Below are positions 17,851 through 25,971 of a stretch of 64,000 nt of DNA, one piece after another. A model generated the notes under the pieces. That model searched no databases. It was not told where the DNA came from and saw only the letters and a program-made list of their open reading frames with translations. The DNA is from AV69 sp963742315 (GTDB lineage Bacteria; Verrucomicrobiota; Verrucomicrobiia; Chthoniobacterales; UBA10450): contig CAVULE010000001.1 in NCBI GenBank assembly GCA_963742315.1, positions 372,001-436,000 on the forward strand. Reading direction: 5' to 3'. Position numbers and translations under genes: made by a program. Within the stretch, counting starts at the first letter, position 1; every line of letters starts with the position of its first letter.

Positions 17851-17884
17851 ACGTCGCCAATCGTTGGAATTTTGCCAGGAGGAT

Positions 17885-18199
17885 TCATTTCGGCGTCGTG
17901 CTCGAAGCCAACCGCCGCAGGTATTGGAAACTGTAAATCCCAGTGTTGTGTCCATCGTGCCAGCGCGGTTGCAGGGCGTAACCGCCGACGACGACGAAAC
18001 TGTCGAGCTGAAAGCTGGCGTCGGTATGACTGACCTCCGGTCGCAAAACATTTCCGAGCACATCCGGTTCGCCACCGCAAGCTGCGCACGGACATGCGCG
18101 ACGGAGTAGCTCAAGGTTGAGATACGATTCGCCGCCATCGCTCCATTGAATCGCCAACTCGTTACCGATTTGCTGAATGTTTGTCGGCGCCAAAGCCAT
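17885..18199 (-). CDS. DUF971 domain protein
   Basis: This 104-residue protein corresponds to the DUF971 domain, also found at the N-terminus of gamma-butyrobetaine hydroxylase. Signatures are LAIQWSDGGESYLNLELLRR followed by ACPCAACGGEP, and VVVGGYALQPRWHDGHNTGI then YSFQYLRRL near the end. Related stand-alone proteins are proposed to act near iron-sulfur protein assembly, but this is not established here. Start ATG 18199. A family C palindrome separates it from yggS, so the two may not share a transcript. Confidence 0.9.
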   Translation of the reverse strand: MALAPTNIQQIGNELAIQWSDGGESYLNLELLRRACPCAACGGEPDVLGNVLRPEVSHTDASFQLDSFVVVGGYALQPRWHDGHNTGIYSFQYLRRLASSTTPK

Positions 18200-18227
18200 G
18201 AAACAACAATCTTAGCAGGATGCCGCC

Positions 18228-18333
18228 GGAACACAGGCTTTTTAGCCTGTTCGCCCAGCGGGTTTGTACCCGCTGGGCCAAACCGCAGCGGACAGAATGT
18301 CCACTGGGCGCACAGACTACAAGTCCGTGTTCC
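18228..18333. repeat. Palindromic repeat of family C, copy 2, overlapping the end of yggS
   Basis: Several hairpins in a row: ACAGGCTTTTTAGCCTGTTC, CCAGCGGG(TTTGTA)CCCGCTGG, and GCGCACAGACTACAAGTCCG. The yggS stop codon (TAG, minus strand, 18317-18319) lies in the loop of the last one, so the end of the protein is encoded by the repeat. Confidence 0.8.
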
Positions 18334-19027
18334 TTCGCTTTCGTTCACCGAAAATGGCGGTGCCGACCCGGACAAGCGTCGCGCCTTCTTCCACTGCAAC
18401 GCTGTAATCATTTGTCATTCCCATCGAAAGATGCGGCAACTTCACCTGGAATTCTTGTTCCAGCGCATCACGTAGCTCGCGAAGCTCGACAAAGTATTTA
18501 CGCGAAGTCTCCGCCTCGTCCGCCAGCGGCGGAATACACATCAAACCTTCGATGGACAGTCGCGGTAGCAAGAGGAGCGATTCCAACTCGGCGCGCAGCG
18601 AAGTGGCTTTGAACCCAAACTTGCTTCCTTCACCGGCGACATTTAGTTCCAGGAGGATTCGCGGATGCAGCCCGTCCTCCTGGGCGATGCGATCAATCGC
18701 CTGCGCGAGCTCGAGACTCTCGACGCTATGTATCACTTCAAACAAAGGGAGCGCATGACGGATTTTGTTCTTCTGAAGATGACCGATGAAATGCCAGCGA
18801 ATGTTCGATGGTAACAAAGGGATTTTGGCGCGAGCTTCCTGTACTTTGCTCTCGCCGAAAACAAGCTGACCGGCATCGACTGCCTCGCGCACAATCTCGG
18901 TCGGATGTGTCTTGGTAACAGCAATCAGCTCAATGTCGGTCACCTTTCTTCCGGAGACGTGCGCCGCTTGGGCGATCTCATTCCTGACGCGGTTAAGGTT
19001 TGCTTCGATATTGATCATCGCTTCCAT
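18317..19027 (-). CDS. yggS: YggS family pyridoxal phosphate homeostasis protein
   Basis: YggS/PLPBP binds pyridoxal 5'-phosphate without catalysing a reaction and keeps free vitamin B6 in balance in the cytosol. The PLP-binding Lys is in ELIAVTKTHPTEIV; FGESKVQEARAKI, WHFIGHLQKNKIR and the phosphate-binding LSMGMTNDY are all family hallmarks. 236 residues from ATG 19027, or 233 from ATG 19018 (MINIEANL), which fits the family better. The last few residues run into a palindromic repeat that also supplies the stop. Confidence 0.95.
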   Translation of the reverse strand: MEAMINIEANLNRVRNEIAQAAHVSGRKVTDIELIAVTKTHPTEIVREAVDAGQLVFGESKVQEARAKIPLLPSNIRWHFIGHLQKNKIRHALPLFEVIHSVESLELAQAIDRIAQEDGLHPRILLELNVAGEGSKFGFKATSLRAELESLLLLPRLSIEGLMCIPPLADEAETSRKYFVELRELRDALEQEFQVKLPHLSMGMTNDYSVAVEEGATLVRVGTAIFGERKRRNTDL

Positions 19028-19595
19028 TCAGAACAATTCCAGCGGCCCAAATTCTCGAGCTTGCTGATTGTCGCCGCCATTGACCTGGACATTGCCAATC
19101 TTTCTCTTGCCACTGCAATAAGGGTTCTTCGCCCCAGCGAGATTGCTCAACTACTAAACGATTAATCGCAATTCGGGTATTTCCAATTTCGCGGTTTCCT
19201 TTGGCCATCCAGGCGATGGCCGTTTATAACTGTTTCGAGCGAGTTCTTCTCTTTGGCTGGATCGATAGATCACGGTCTACGCCAGCAATGGCAACACCTT
19301 AGCGGTCAACGCCGGCGTTTGATTAGATACGATCCCCCCGGCGACAGTTCGAGGTATTGGCGCCGCCCTAATAACAGGAACTCGCGGTTCGCCCCGGGTT
19401 CGAAGCCCGATGTCCAGTTGGGCTATCCATATCAACGGGCTGCCTGCCTGGCAGAATTGTTCGCCCACGGCTCGACAGAGTCTCGCCCTACCACTTCACA
19501 ATCGAGACAATTTTCGGTAGGGCGACGCTCTGCGGAGCCGTGTTTCGCTCCCCAAAACGGAACAAAATCTGCTCTACAATGGCTGCTGTTTTTGC
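19028..19595. other. Gene-poor stretch with a REP pair
   Basis: No convincing gene is visible. Open frames on both strands are low in family features and cross the palindrome. The only clear structure is the family B REP pair at 19469-19539. A divergent promoter for yggS is expected near 19030-19080 but no clear boxes were found. Confidence 0.5.
19469..19539. repeat. GTAG-headed palindromic pair (family B), copy 1
   Basis: A minus-strand unit (GTAGGGCGAGACTCTGTCGA and GCC) faces a plus-strand unit (GTAGGGCGACGCTCTGCGGA and GCC) across a 23-bp spacer. The GTAG heads point inward. The same two unit types recur at 22902-22973 and 55988-56048 with different relative orientation. Confidence 0.75.
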
Positions 19596-20036
19596 ATGAC
19601 GCCCCCCAGCGAAAGTTCTTCCGACCATATCGATATGTTTCGGGATCGGGAGAAACCGCCCGAATTGCCGGATCGGTCTTTTCCAGCCGTCTCTGTTGTT
19701 CCGCGGCATTCCGTACCGCGCTATCACTCCATGCAACTCGCGCTCGTCATCGGTCTCTTTGCCTGCGGCGGTTTAGTTTGTTCAACGTTTTTCGTCGTTG
19801 AAAACGATGACTTTTTGGGGCCACGCTATTGGCCGCGGAAATCATATAGCTCGCCTGCGTTAGCGACACCACAAAGACCAGTGTCCGCACCGACCGTTCC
19901 ACAAAATGGGCACTTCAAATCAGACGACGAGGAGAAAACTGCGGCATTGCAAGAGCATCGCGTCGGCGATCGCAAAACGTCGACCTTGCCTCTCTCACTA
20001 GCATCCGCAGCTCAAAATTCCGTACTGCGCCGCTAA
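19596..20036 (+). CDS. Hypothetical single-pass membrane protein
   Basis: A 146-residue open frame. An acidic and Pro-rich N-terminus (about 45 residues) is followed by one strong hydrophobic helix (MQLALVIGLFACGGLVCSTF, residues 46-65). A polar, Ser/Pro-rich tail completes it, with no conserved domain seen. The layout suggests an N-in single-pass inner-membrane protein. No clear ribosome binding site is visible, and composition is less gene-like than the neighbours. It may be a real small gene or chance. Confidence 0.4.
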   Translation: MTPPSESSSDHIDMFRDREKPPELPDRSFPAVSVVPRHSVPRYHSMQLALVIGLFACGGLVCSTFFVVENDDFLGPRYWPRKSYSSPALATPQRPVSAPTVPQNGHFKSDDEEKTAALQEHRVGDRKTSTLPLSLASAAQNSVLRR

Positions 20037-20248
20037 ATGGTCTCACGGAAGAAGCGGGCGAATCTTTTCCTGATTTCGCTCGGCGCACGATCCGAATCGG
20101 TAGCCGGGTATCGCCTACTCGCGAAAAGAAGGGTGAGACGGGGCGTTGTATTCTTAGATACAAACAAATATCTTGACGACAGGTAGTTAGAAAGTAAAAG
20201 CGAAATCACTGCACATCGTTAAGCTCAGGTGCGCCATTTTCTTATTGT

Positions 20249-20254
20249 TATAAT
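20249..20254 (+). promoter_or_regulatory. Possible -10 box of the CTERM-protein gene
   Basis: A perfect TATAAT stands 27 bp before the ATG at 20281, in the only AT-rich patch of the region. No good -35 box lies at 16-18 bp upstream, so an activator or alternative sigma factor may be needed. The leader would be short. Confidence 0.4.
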
Positions 20255-20280
20255 TACTATGAATACGATAGCATCTAGAA

Positions 20281-20961
20281 ATGCCACGCACATTCCGTTT
20301 CTTTCCAGTCCTACTCGTCCCACTCCTGCTCGGCCTGACAACCGCTCCTTCCCAAGGAAACACATTTACCCTCCAAGAACTCGGCATTAGCCCCGGCGTT
20401 GTCGCCACCATCTCCGTAACCGGGTTCTACACCGGAGGTGTCTACGCAGGAATCAATAAACTTGTGGTGGACGGTGTAGCCATGGATGGCTTTTGCATCG
20501 ATCCCTTCCATTTTAGTCTGAGCTCCTCACCCGGATACCAATTCCTACCTTTAACCAGCGCTCCCAAACCTCCAGGAACAATGAATTCGACCCAGGCTAA
20601 CGAAATTAGCGATCTTTGGGCGATGCATTATTCCCCGACCATGTCTGCCAATAACGCGGCCGGATTGCAGATCGCCATCTGGGAAATTGTGGGTGGCAAT
20701 AAATTTAGTGTTCTAGGGAATGATTACGGTGCCGGTGCGATGTTGGCCCAACTGAATAGCTTCACTGGAAAAGGCGCCAAGTTGATTGCGGTCTCAGGGC
20801 CTGGACAAGATTATGTCGTGGCGGGAGTCCCGGACAACGGCTCAACTCTCAGCTTCCTCGCTCTCGCAGCCCTTGCCCTGGGCTTCACACACACTTTTGG
20901 ATCGTCTGTTGCGGCGAATTCGCGTCGCGCCCTTTCGCGCGTTGCGATCCGACGGTCCTAA
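20281..20961 (+). CDS. Exported protein with VPDSG-type C-terminal sorting signal
   Basis: 226 residues with a signal peptide (LLVPLLLGLTTAPSQGNTF). The middle has GVAMDGFCIDPFHFS and later NNAAGLQIAIWEIVGG: a Cys and an aromatic AIWE motif spaced as in surface proteins with thioester-type (Cys-Gln) domains, also common in PEP-CTERM proteins. The C-terminus has VPDNGSTLSF, a hydrophobic helix and a basic tail (NSRRALSRVAIRR). This is a variant of the VPDSG-CTERM signal known from Verrucomicrobia, which marks proteins for exosortase processing and surface attachment. The tail after the helix is longer than usual. Confidence 0.8.
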   Translation: MPRTFRFFPVLLVPLLLGLTTAPSQGNTFTLQELGISPGVVATISVTGFYTGGVYAGINKLVVDGVAMDGFCIDPFHFSLSSSPGYQFLPLTSAPKPPGTMNSTQANEISDLWAMHYSPTMSANNAAGLQIAIWEIVGGNKFSVLGNDYGAGAMLAQLNSFTGKGAKLIAVSGPGQDYVVAGVPDNGSTLSFLALAALALGFTHTFGSSVAANSRRALSRVAIRRS

Positions 20962-21432
20962 GTCCGCATCCCGAGTCCGTCGCTCGCCCCCAAAAAAGAT
21001 TAAATTGGGTAAATGATCGGCTCGTTCTTCCTTTGGACACTCTGAGGCGGGTCGCGTCCTTTTAAGACTTTATCTGTGGGCAAGCCCTCGTGAAAACCGT
21101 TTCCGGATGAGAAAGGGATACTGTTAGTTCCACGACGCCGAATCTAATGCGATGACTGTTTGCCGGCATTCCAACAGGTACAGCGTAGATTGGCGCGCCC
21201 ACGGCGAGTAGTTGACTCGCACTTCAACAGGCAGAGATCTTGTCCGCTCGACAGAATGCGGTAAAGACCTCGCGCCTAACATCCCGGAGACCGAATAGAG
21301 GTCGGTTCTCACTATTTGCACTTTTGGGTTGCCTCAATCGGGCAATTAAACCGCAACACACGATGTGGGGGATGAATGAGCTTTTGCTGGCTAGCGAACC
21401 CGGTGAACTATGTTTGATTGGCCGAAGAATCG
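20962..21432. other. Intergenic region without visible gene
   Basis: About 470 bp between the CTERM protein and the sulfatase. Open frames here are short and lack family features. No heptamer array or REP unit was seen. It presumably contains the sulfatase promoter. Confidence 0.4.
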
Positions 21433-22845
21433 ATGCGCCCACCTAATCTGCTCGTACTTCTGCCGGATCAGCAGAGAACCGATACCATTGCTTGCTACGG
21501 GGGAACAAAGGTTCATGCTCCGGCCCTGAACAAACTGGCTTCCGGGTCGGTCATCTTCGAGCATGCCTATGTAACCCAGCCAATTTGCACGCCCTCCCGC
21601 GCATCCCTGCTCAGCGGTTTGTGGCCGCATACTACTGGTTGCACCAGGAACAGCGTTACGCTGGAACAGCGTTTTCCTACCTTCGCCGAACTACTGGAGA
21701 ATAAAGATTATCACTGCGCTTACATGGGCAAGTGGCATCTAGGCGGAGATGCTTTCGCCCAACGCGGCTTCCGCGATTGGGTTTCGACTGAAGATGTGAG
21801 CGACTACAGTCGTTTTCTTATCAGCCATGGGATAACTCCCGATCGTGAGGATAACGCGTTCTCGCGCCGTCTTATTAGCACGCTCCCCCTCGAGCTATCG
21901 AAGCCAAAATTTCTGGAAGATCATGCCTGCCAGTTTATCGAGCGGCATCATCGTGATCCATTTGTTCTTTTTGTCGCTTTTGTCGAACCGCACACACCTT
22001 ACAACGGACCGCTCAACGAGGAACATTCGCTTGCTGAAGTGGATCTTGATGAAAGCGCACTAACTCCTCCGACGCATGAGGTCCCGTTGAGGTACCGTCT
22101 GATCCGCGAGCGACAACACGCACACGCGATACTTGATCGAGCGCGTCTGCCGCAACTTTACTATGCTGGTATCACTCCGGAAGAATACCGCGGGATCAAA
22201 CAGCGATACCTCGGCCTGGTAACTTTGGTAGATCGAAGTATCGGCGCCATCCTTGGCTCCCTGGAGCAGTTCGGCTTAATGGACGAGACGATTATTGTGC
22301 ACACCAGCGACCATGGGGATTGCCTCGGCGCACATCAGCTTTTTGGAAAGGAAGTGATGTTCGACGAAGCAGCGCGCGTGCCTTATCTGATTCGGATGCC
22401 CGGGCAGCGTCGCAGCATGAGAATCAATCAATCCATCAGTCATATCGATTTTCTGCCGACACTGTTGGAGTTGCTTGGGCAGACCAAACCACCTCATTGT
22501 CCAGGACAAAGTCGCGTTCCACTGCTCAAAGGAAAAGCGATGCCGCCACAAAGCGTTTTTATGGAATGGTCGCCTAACCGGGCTAAAACGGTCAAAAGAA
22601 GTTCGGTGGCAACGCGCCGGCAGGCAAGACGTGCGATGGAGGAATCGACGCGCGCGGTAGTCACCGGCAACGGTTGGAAACTTTGCCTGAGAGATCAGGA
22701 TTTGAATGAGCTATACAACTTAAAGGTCGATCCAATCGAAGCGCATAATCTATATTACACAGGCAAGTATGACGAGGTGATTGCGCGCGGGAGAGATGAG
22801 ATTCATCGCTGGCAGGAAACGACCGAAGATCGTCTCAAAATTTAA
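21433..22845 (+). CDS. Sulfatase (arylsulfatase-type)
   Basis: Type I sulfatases hydrolyse sulfate esters from glycans or small molecules. The protein begins NLLVLLPDQQRTDTIACYGG, carrying the calcium-binding Asp. The active-site signature is ICTPSRASLLSGLWPHTTG, with Cys52 converted to formylglycine by a maturase. GKWHLGGD and HTSDHGDCLGAHQLFGK are further metal and sulfate ligand segments. About 470 residues, normal. No signal peptide is visible, so a cytosolic location is likely. ATG 21433 is preferred to the in-frame TTG at 21418. The nearby sulfotransferase suggests local metabolism of sulfated glycans. Confidence 0.93.
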   Translation: MRPPNLLVLLPDQQRTDTIACYGGTKVHAPALNKLASGSVIFEHAYVTQPICTPSRASLLSGLWPHTTGCTRNSVTLEQRFPTFAELLENKDYHCAYMGKWHLGGDAFAQRGFRDWVSTEDVSDYSRFLISHGITPDREDNAFSRRLISTLPLELSKPKFLEDHACQFIERHHRDPFVLFVAFVEPHTPYNGPLNEEHSLAEVDLDESALTPPTHEVPLRYRLIRERQHAHAILDRARLPQLYYAGITPEEYRGIKQRYLGLVTLVDRSIGAILGSLEQFGLMDETIIVHTSDHGDCLGAHQLFGKEVMFDEAARVPYLIRMPGQRRSMRINQSISHIDFLPTLLELLGQTKPPHCPGQSRVPLLKGKAMPPQSVFMEWSPNRAKTVKRSSVATRRQARRAMEESTRAVVTGNGWKLCLRDQDLNELYNLKVDPIEAHNLYYTGKYDEVIARGRDEIHRWQETTEDRLKI

Positions 22846-22901
22846 TCGCGGCGAAAAAATCCAGACAGAAGAAAATGAAGGAAACAAAAGGTGCCTCAAC
22901 C

Positions 22902-22973
22902 GGCTCCGCAGAGCGTCGCCCTACCAGTGGAGTTTCGCGAGCACGCATCGGTAGGGCGAGACTCCGTCGAGCC
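22902..22973. repeat. GTAG-headed palindromic pair (family B), copy 2
   Basis: Minus-strand unit at 22902-22925 and plus-strand unit at 22950-22973, with GTAG heads inward as in copy 1. The two unit types are swapped relative to copy 1: here the CGACGCTCTGCGGAGCC type is on the minus strand. Confidence 0.75.
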
Positions 22974-23022
22974 GCGGCGCGCCATCCATTCAGAGCTTCC
23001 GATGAGAACGCGCGGTTATCTC

Positions 23023-23799
23023 TTATTTGTTGCGACCCGGCAAACGGTTTCGCAATCTTTGCCAGTAAGTCTCGCCTGGTAGCTGCCCCATTGTGATTCG
23101 CTCTCCATTTGAGTGTCGAAACCACTCTGGCAGTTCAATGTCGGTGCGAGCAATGCTTTCGAGGCAATTTCGAGTGATCGCGCCCCGTTTCGTGCTTTCG
23201 CCGAAGACGGCGAAGTTTTCCTGCGTGACAAACAGGTGATAGTCCTCGGGCTTTTCGATGCGATTCTTTAAACCATCCAGTGCTTTGGCGGAGGGCACCT
23301 GTGCGGGCAGATGAGAAAACAGAAAGCGGAGGACCTTTGCCCGCAGAAATTGATGAATCCAGATTTGATACCACGCTTTGCGCTCGAGTAGGATATCGCC
23401 GGCTGGAGTCACGCGTTGGTTAGGATGCAAAGACAGTTCAGGTCGATCCAAGGTAACCCGGGTGCGGCAAAAAAGAAGACCGCTTATTTCGGACGCCGTG
23501 AGTGCATAATTGAGAAGCTCTTTGACTTTTTCTACTATCAAACGGATCGGATATTTATCATCGGAGCACCAGTAAACCCATTCCTCATCTTCGATGTCTT
23601 CGATCAATCGCAGGACAGTTGCGGGGATTTCTGGGGGCGACTCGATATATTCTGCGCGTTCGGTGTTTGGGCCGCGAAGCTGTTGATAAGGGATGCGAAA
23701 CCGAAATGGGTGATCCGGCCAGAGACGCTGGTATTGCAACATCAGGTGCTGGGTAATGGCGCGATGTCGATCGAAGGTCAGAACAATCGCTTTCATCAA
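23023..23799 (-). CDS. Glycosyltransferase-like protein of unknown substrate
   Basis: 258 residues. The opening KAIVLTFDRHRAITQHLMLQ and WVYWCSDDKYPIRL (a D-D pair after a hydrophobic strand) resemble the nucleotide-sugar and metal-binding parts of GT-A glycosyltransferases, but no family could be assigned with certainty. There are no membrane segments. It is divergent from the sulfotransferase gene (44 bp between starts); both may act on the same extracellular polysaccharide, which is inference from context. Confidence 0.55.
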   Translation of the reverse strand: MMKAIVLTFDRHRAITQHLMLQYQRLWPDHPFRFRIPYQQLRGPNTERAEYIESPPEIPATVLRLIEDIEDEEWVYWCSDDKYPIRLIVEKVKELLNYALTASEISGLLFCRTRVTLDRPELSLHPNQRVTPAGDILLERKAWYQIWIHQFLRAKVLRFLFSHLPAQVPSAKALDGLKNRIEKPEDYHLFVTQENFAVFGESTKRGAITRNCLESIARTDIELPEWFRHSNGERITMGQLPGETYWQRLRNRLPGRNK

Positions 23800-23843
23800 A
23801 AAAGGAAGTCTATCCTGCCCGTCTGCGGCCGGCTAAACAAGCC

Positions 23844-24488
23844 ATGATCTCACATCGCTACAAGTGCATCTTCGTGGAAGTTCCCAAAACTGGTTCGACA
23901 AGCGTCCGCCACGTGTTGGGAAAGGCGATTAAGCCGCACTTGAACCTGTGTGAGATCAAAAGGTTGATGGAAAGTTACTGGGTTGTGCGCGGAGGAAGAA
24001 AAAATCGAATACTGGAATGGCTCTATCTTACATTGCCGGCGGAGCGTCGGAAAGAACGGGGACGTCAACAATTCGAGAGTTACTTTAAGTTCGGATTTGT
24101 TCGCAATCCCTGGGATCGTGTCGTCGCGCTCTATGAGCGCAATGAAGCAGTGCAAATGCGTCGGGAGATGACGTTCGAAGAGTTCGTTCGTTGGATTCAA
24201 TATAGTAGCAGCACCTGCATTCATTCATCGCCTCATCGTTACCAACTTGATTGGTTTGTCGACGCCAACGGTAAGATGCTCGCAGACTTTATCGGCCGAT
24301 TCGAGCGCTTGCGGGAAGACTGGGCGATGATCGCGAAAAAGCTTGGAGTAAGCGAAGTGCTTCCTCATGCCCGGGCCAATCCCCGTTCGCGGCACTATAC
24401 TGAATACTATACCCCGGAGACCCGAAGTATAATTGAAGAGAAGTTCAAGATCGACATCGAGACATTTAACTATCGCTTCGGCGAGTGA
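23844..24488 (+). CDS. Sulfotransferase family 2 domain protein
   Basis: Transfers sulfate from PAPS to a carbohydrate hydroxyl. The 5'-phosphosulfate loop is EVPKTGSTSVRHVL (residues 12-25), and the 3'-phosphate-binding segment is FGFVRNPWDRVVALYERN. The C-terminus YYTPETRSIIEEKFKIDIET matches the family's usual ending. 214 residues, typical of the bacterial group. There are no obvious membrane helices, in contrast to Golgi relatives. The sulfatase about 1 kb upstream and the divergent glycosyltransferase-like gene support a role in a sulfated surface glycan. Confidence 0.88.
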   Translation: MISHRYKCIFVEVPKTGSTSVRHVLGKAIKPHLNLCEIKRLMESYWVVRGGRKNRILEWLYLTLPAERRKERGRQQFESYFKFGFVRNPWDRVVALYERNEAVQMRREMTFEEFVRWIQYSSSTCIHSSPHRYQLDWFVDANGKMLADFIGRFERLREDWAMIAKKLGVSEVLPHARANPRSRHYTEYYTPETRSIIEEKFKIDIETFNYRFGE

Positions 24489-24502
24489 GTGAGAAAAGCG
24501 AG

Positions 24503-24526
24503 TAACCTGACTATTTTGCCAGGTTA
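24503..24526 (+). terminator. Possible terminator hairpin after the sulfotransferase gene
   Basis: TAACCTG and CAGGTTA form a perfect 7-bp stem around ACTATTTTGC, 15 bp after the stop. The following sequence (AATTTCG) is not a U-run, so termination efficiency is doubtful. Confidence 0.35.
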
Positions 24527-24584
24527 AATTTCGAGCGCTGCGGCTACTTTCAATAAGCACGGTCGCCGGAGCGACGGTTGGAAG

Positions 24585-24710
24585 CCCTCATCCTAACCTT
24601 CTCCCCGCGGGAGAAGGGACCGCTCGCTCTCGCTTAATTACAGAGACACGCGATGCCTCCTCTCCATTCTCTCCCGCCTGGAGAGACGCACGCGCAAGCG
24701 GCAGCGAGGG
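24585..24710. repeat. Family D interspersed repeat, copy 1
   Basis: Begins CCCTCATCCTAACCTTCTCC, holds hairpins CTCCCCGCGGGAG and CTCTCCCGCCTGGAGAG, and ends AGCGGCAGCGAGGG. A second copy stands at 43777-43895. The inner part varies. No gene is visible from 24527 to 24886. Confidence 0.75.
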
Positions 24711-24886
24711 TAAAGGTGTGGTGTGCGAGCGGATCGAAGTGAGAGCCGGCTTCAACAGTCTGCCAAGGCAGTGCGTCGCGAGAGATCGCTACGATGTCAG
24801 AACAGTGGGCCGGCGTTAGTGAATTGGCTTTTAGCTACGGGCAAAGAATCGAGTGGCGAGAGATCGTGATATGCTGATGGTGCCGC

Positions 24887-25699
24887 ATGAGCGAGAAGGA
24901 TTATGTTCTTGGAACGCATGATGAGGAGCTGCTCAGACTCGGACTGCAACACCGGGTCTGGCGTCCGGTGGTGTTGGACTGCTGGCAGAAGGCGGGCATT
25001 ACCTCCGGAAAGCGCATCCTCGATCTTGGAGCCGGGCCCGGTTATGCCGCACTCGATTTAGCCGAAATTGTTGGACCATCCGGTGAAGTCGTGGCGCTGG
25101 AGCGTTCCGACAAATTTGTTGGCGCGATGCGCGAGTCCTTTCGCCGACGCGGCCTGAGCAATGCCAAGATTTACGAGCGAGATCTGATGACCGGCGATTT
25201 GCCGAAAGGCAATTACGATTTCTCCTGGTGCCGTTGGGTCTTGTCGTTTGTCAGCGATCAGGCGTTGTTGATCAAGAAACTCGGCGATGCAATGCCGAAA
25301 GGCGGTATCTCTATCTTTCACGAATACGCTCACTATGGAACCTGGCGTTTTCTTCCACCGATCCCGAGTCAGGAAAAATTTCGCGGGCACGTGATCGCAA
25401 CCTGGCGCGAGTCGGGCGGAGAACCGGATGGCGCGGCCGATCTCCCGGTGTTGCTCTCGCAAAATGGGTTTATTATTCGGTCGGCCACACCGCATATCTT
25501 TTGTGTGCGTCCGACTAACTACATGTGGCAATGGCCGGTGACATTCATTGAAGTTTATCTTCCGCGCTTGGTTGAGATGGGTCGGATCGATCAAGTTTTC
25601 GCGGACAAAGTACGCGCGGATTTGGCTGGTGCAGGAGAGAACCCGAATGTGCTGATGATTACGCCACTGGTGGTGGAGATTGTGGCGGAAAAAATTTGA
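24887..25699 (+). CDS. Class I SAM-dependent methyltransferase
   Basis: 270 residues. SAM-binding motif I is RILDLGAGPGYAALDLAEIV with the acidic end of strand 2 in EVVALERSD; the motif II region is YDFSWCRWVLSFV, and LGDAMPKGGISIFHEY is the usual post-II strand. The C-terminal part (IRSATPHIFCVRPTNYMWQW) is not diagnostic of a substrate. Start ATG 24887 is preceded by a long repeat-containing gap. It could methylate a small molecule such as a quinone precursor or a lipid, but nothing in the sequence or context decides. Confidence 0.85.
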   Translation: MSEKDYVLGTHDEELLRLGLQHRVWRPVVLDCWQKAGITSGKRILDLGAGPGYAALDLAEIVGPSGEVVALERSDKFVGAMRESFRRRGLSNAKIYERDLMTGDLPKGNYDFSWCRWVLSFVSDQALLIKKLGDAMPKGGISIFHEYAHYGTWRFLPPIPSQEKFRGHVIATWRESGGEPDGAADLPVLLSQNGFIIRSATPHIFCVRPTNYMWQWPVTFIEVYLPRLVEMGRIDQVFADKVRADLAGAGENPNVLMITPLVVEIVAEKI

Positions 25700-25746
25700 T
25701 CGCTGGCAGCGCGTTGGATTGAACAAAAGGAGGTTGCTACCTCTTT

Positions 25747-25858
25747 TGTCATCCCGAGCGGAGCGAGGGACCTCTCATGTGCTCAAGCAATCACCCAAGA
25801 AAGGAAGCGTCTCACCGCTGGCGAGATCCTTCGCCGTCTTGCGCGGCTCAGGATGACA
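25747..25858. repeat. TGTCAT-ended hairpin element (family F), copy 1
   Basis: The ends are inverted: TGTCATCCCGAGCGGAGCGA at the left and a diverged complement ending CAGGATGACA at the right. The same element occurs at 31627-31709 and 38896-38979, and a right-end fragment at 27451-27466. No coding capacity; it resembles a small non-autonomous palindromic element. Confidence 0.75.
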
Positions 25859-25932
25859 CCGCTATGCGCCATCGCGTCGGACAAGCTTGCTGGAATCAAA
25901 TTGCGAATAGTTTTTCGCAGATTGAGCTTTTA

Positions 25933-25967
25933 CACTCTTCACAAATCACGTATCACCATTCACTCTC
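25933..25967. repeat. Degenerate 7-bp tandem repeat, array 10, directly before ald
   Basis: Five units in register, each beginning CAC: CACTCTT, CACAAAT, CACGTAT, CACCATT and CACTCTC. The array ends five bases before the ald ATG, so it takes up the whole ribosome-binding region, and no standard Shine-Dalgarno sequence is present. Confidence 0.7.
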
Positions 25968-25971
25968 TGCC

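Noticed and set aside
17794..18411. A 205-codon minus-strand frame overlapping DUF971 and a family C repeat
   Set aside because: The DUF971 protein in another frame has a complete family signature; this frame is Ser/Arg-rich without features.
18993..19208. A 71-codon minus-strand frame upstream of yggS
   Set aside because: It overlaps the yggS start, is rich in Trp and Gln without pattern, and has no ribosome binding site.
19253..19801. A 182-codon plus-strand frame
   Set aside because: It runs through the family B REP pair and is Arg/Ser-rich; the frame at 19596-20036 with a clean membrane helix is more plausible.
25777..25971. N-terminal extension of alanine dehydrogenase
   Set aside because: The added region is encoded by the TGTCAT element and a heptamer array; the family's conserved start is at 25972.
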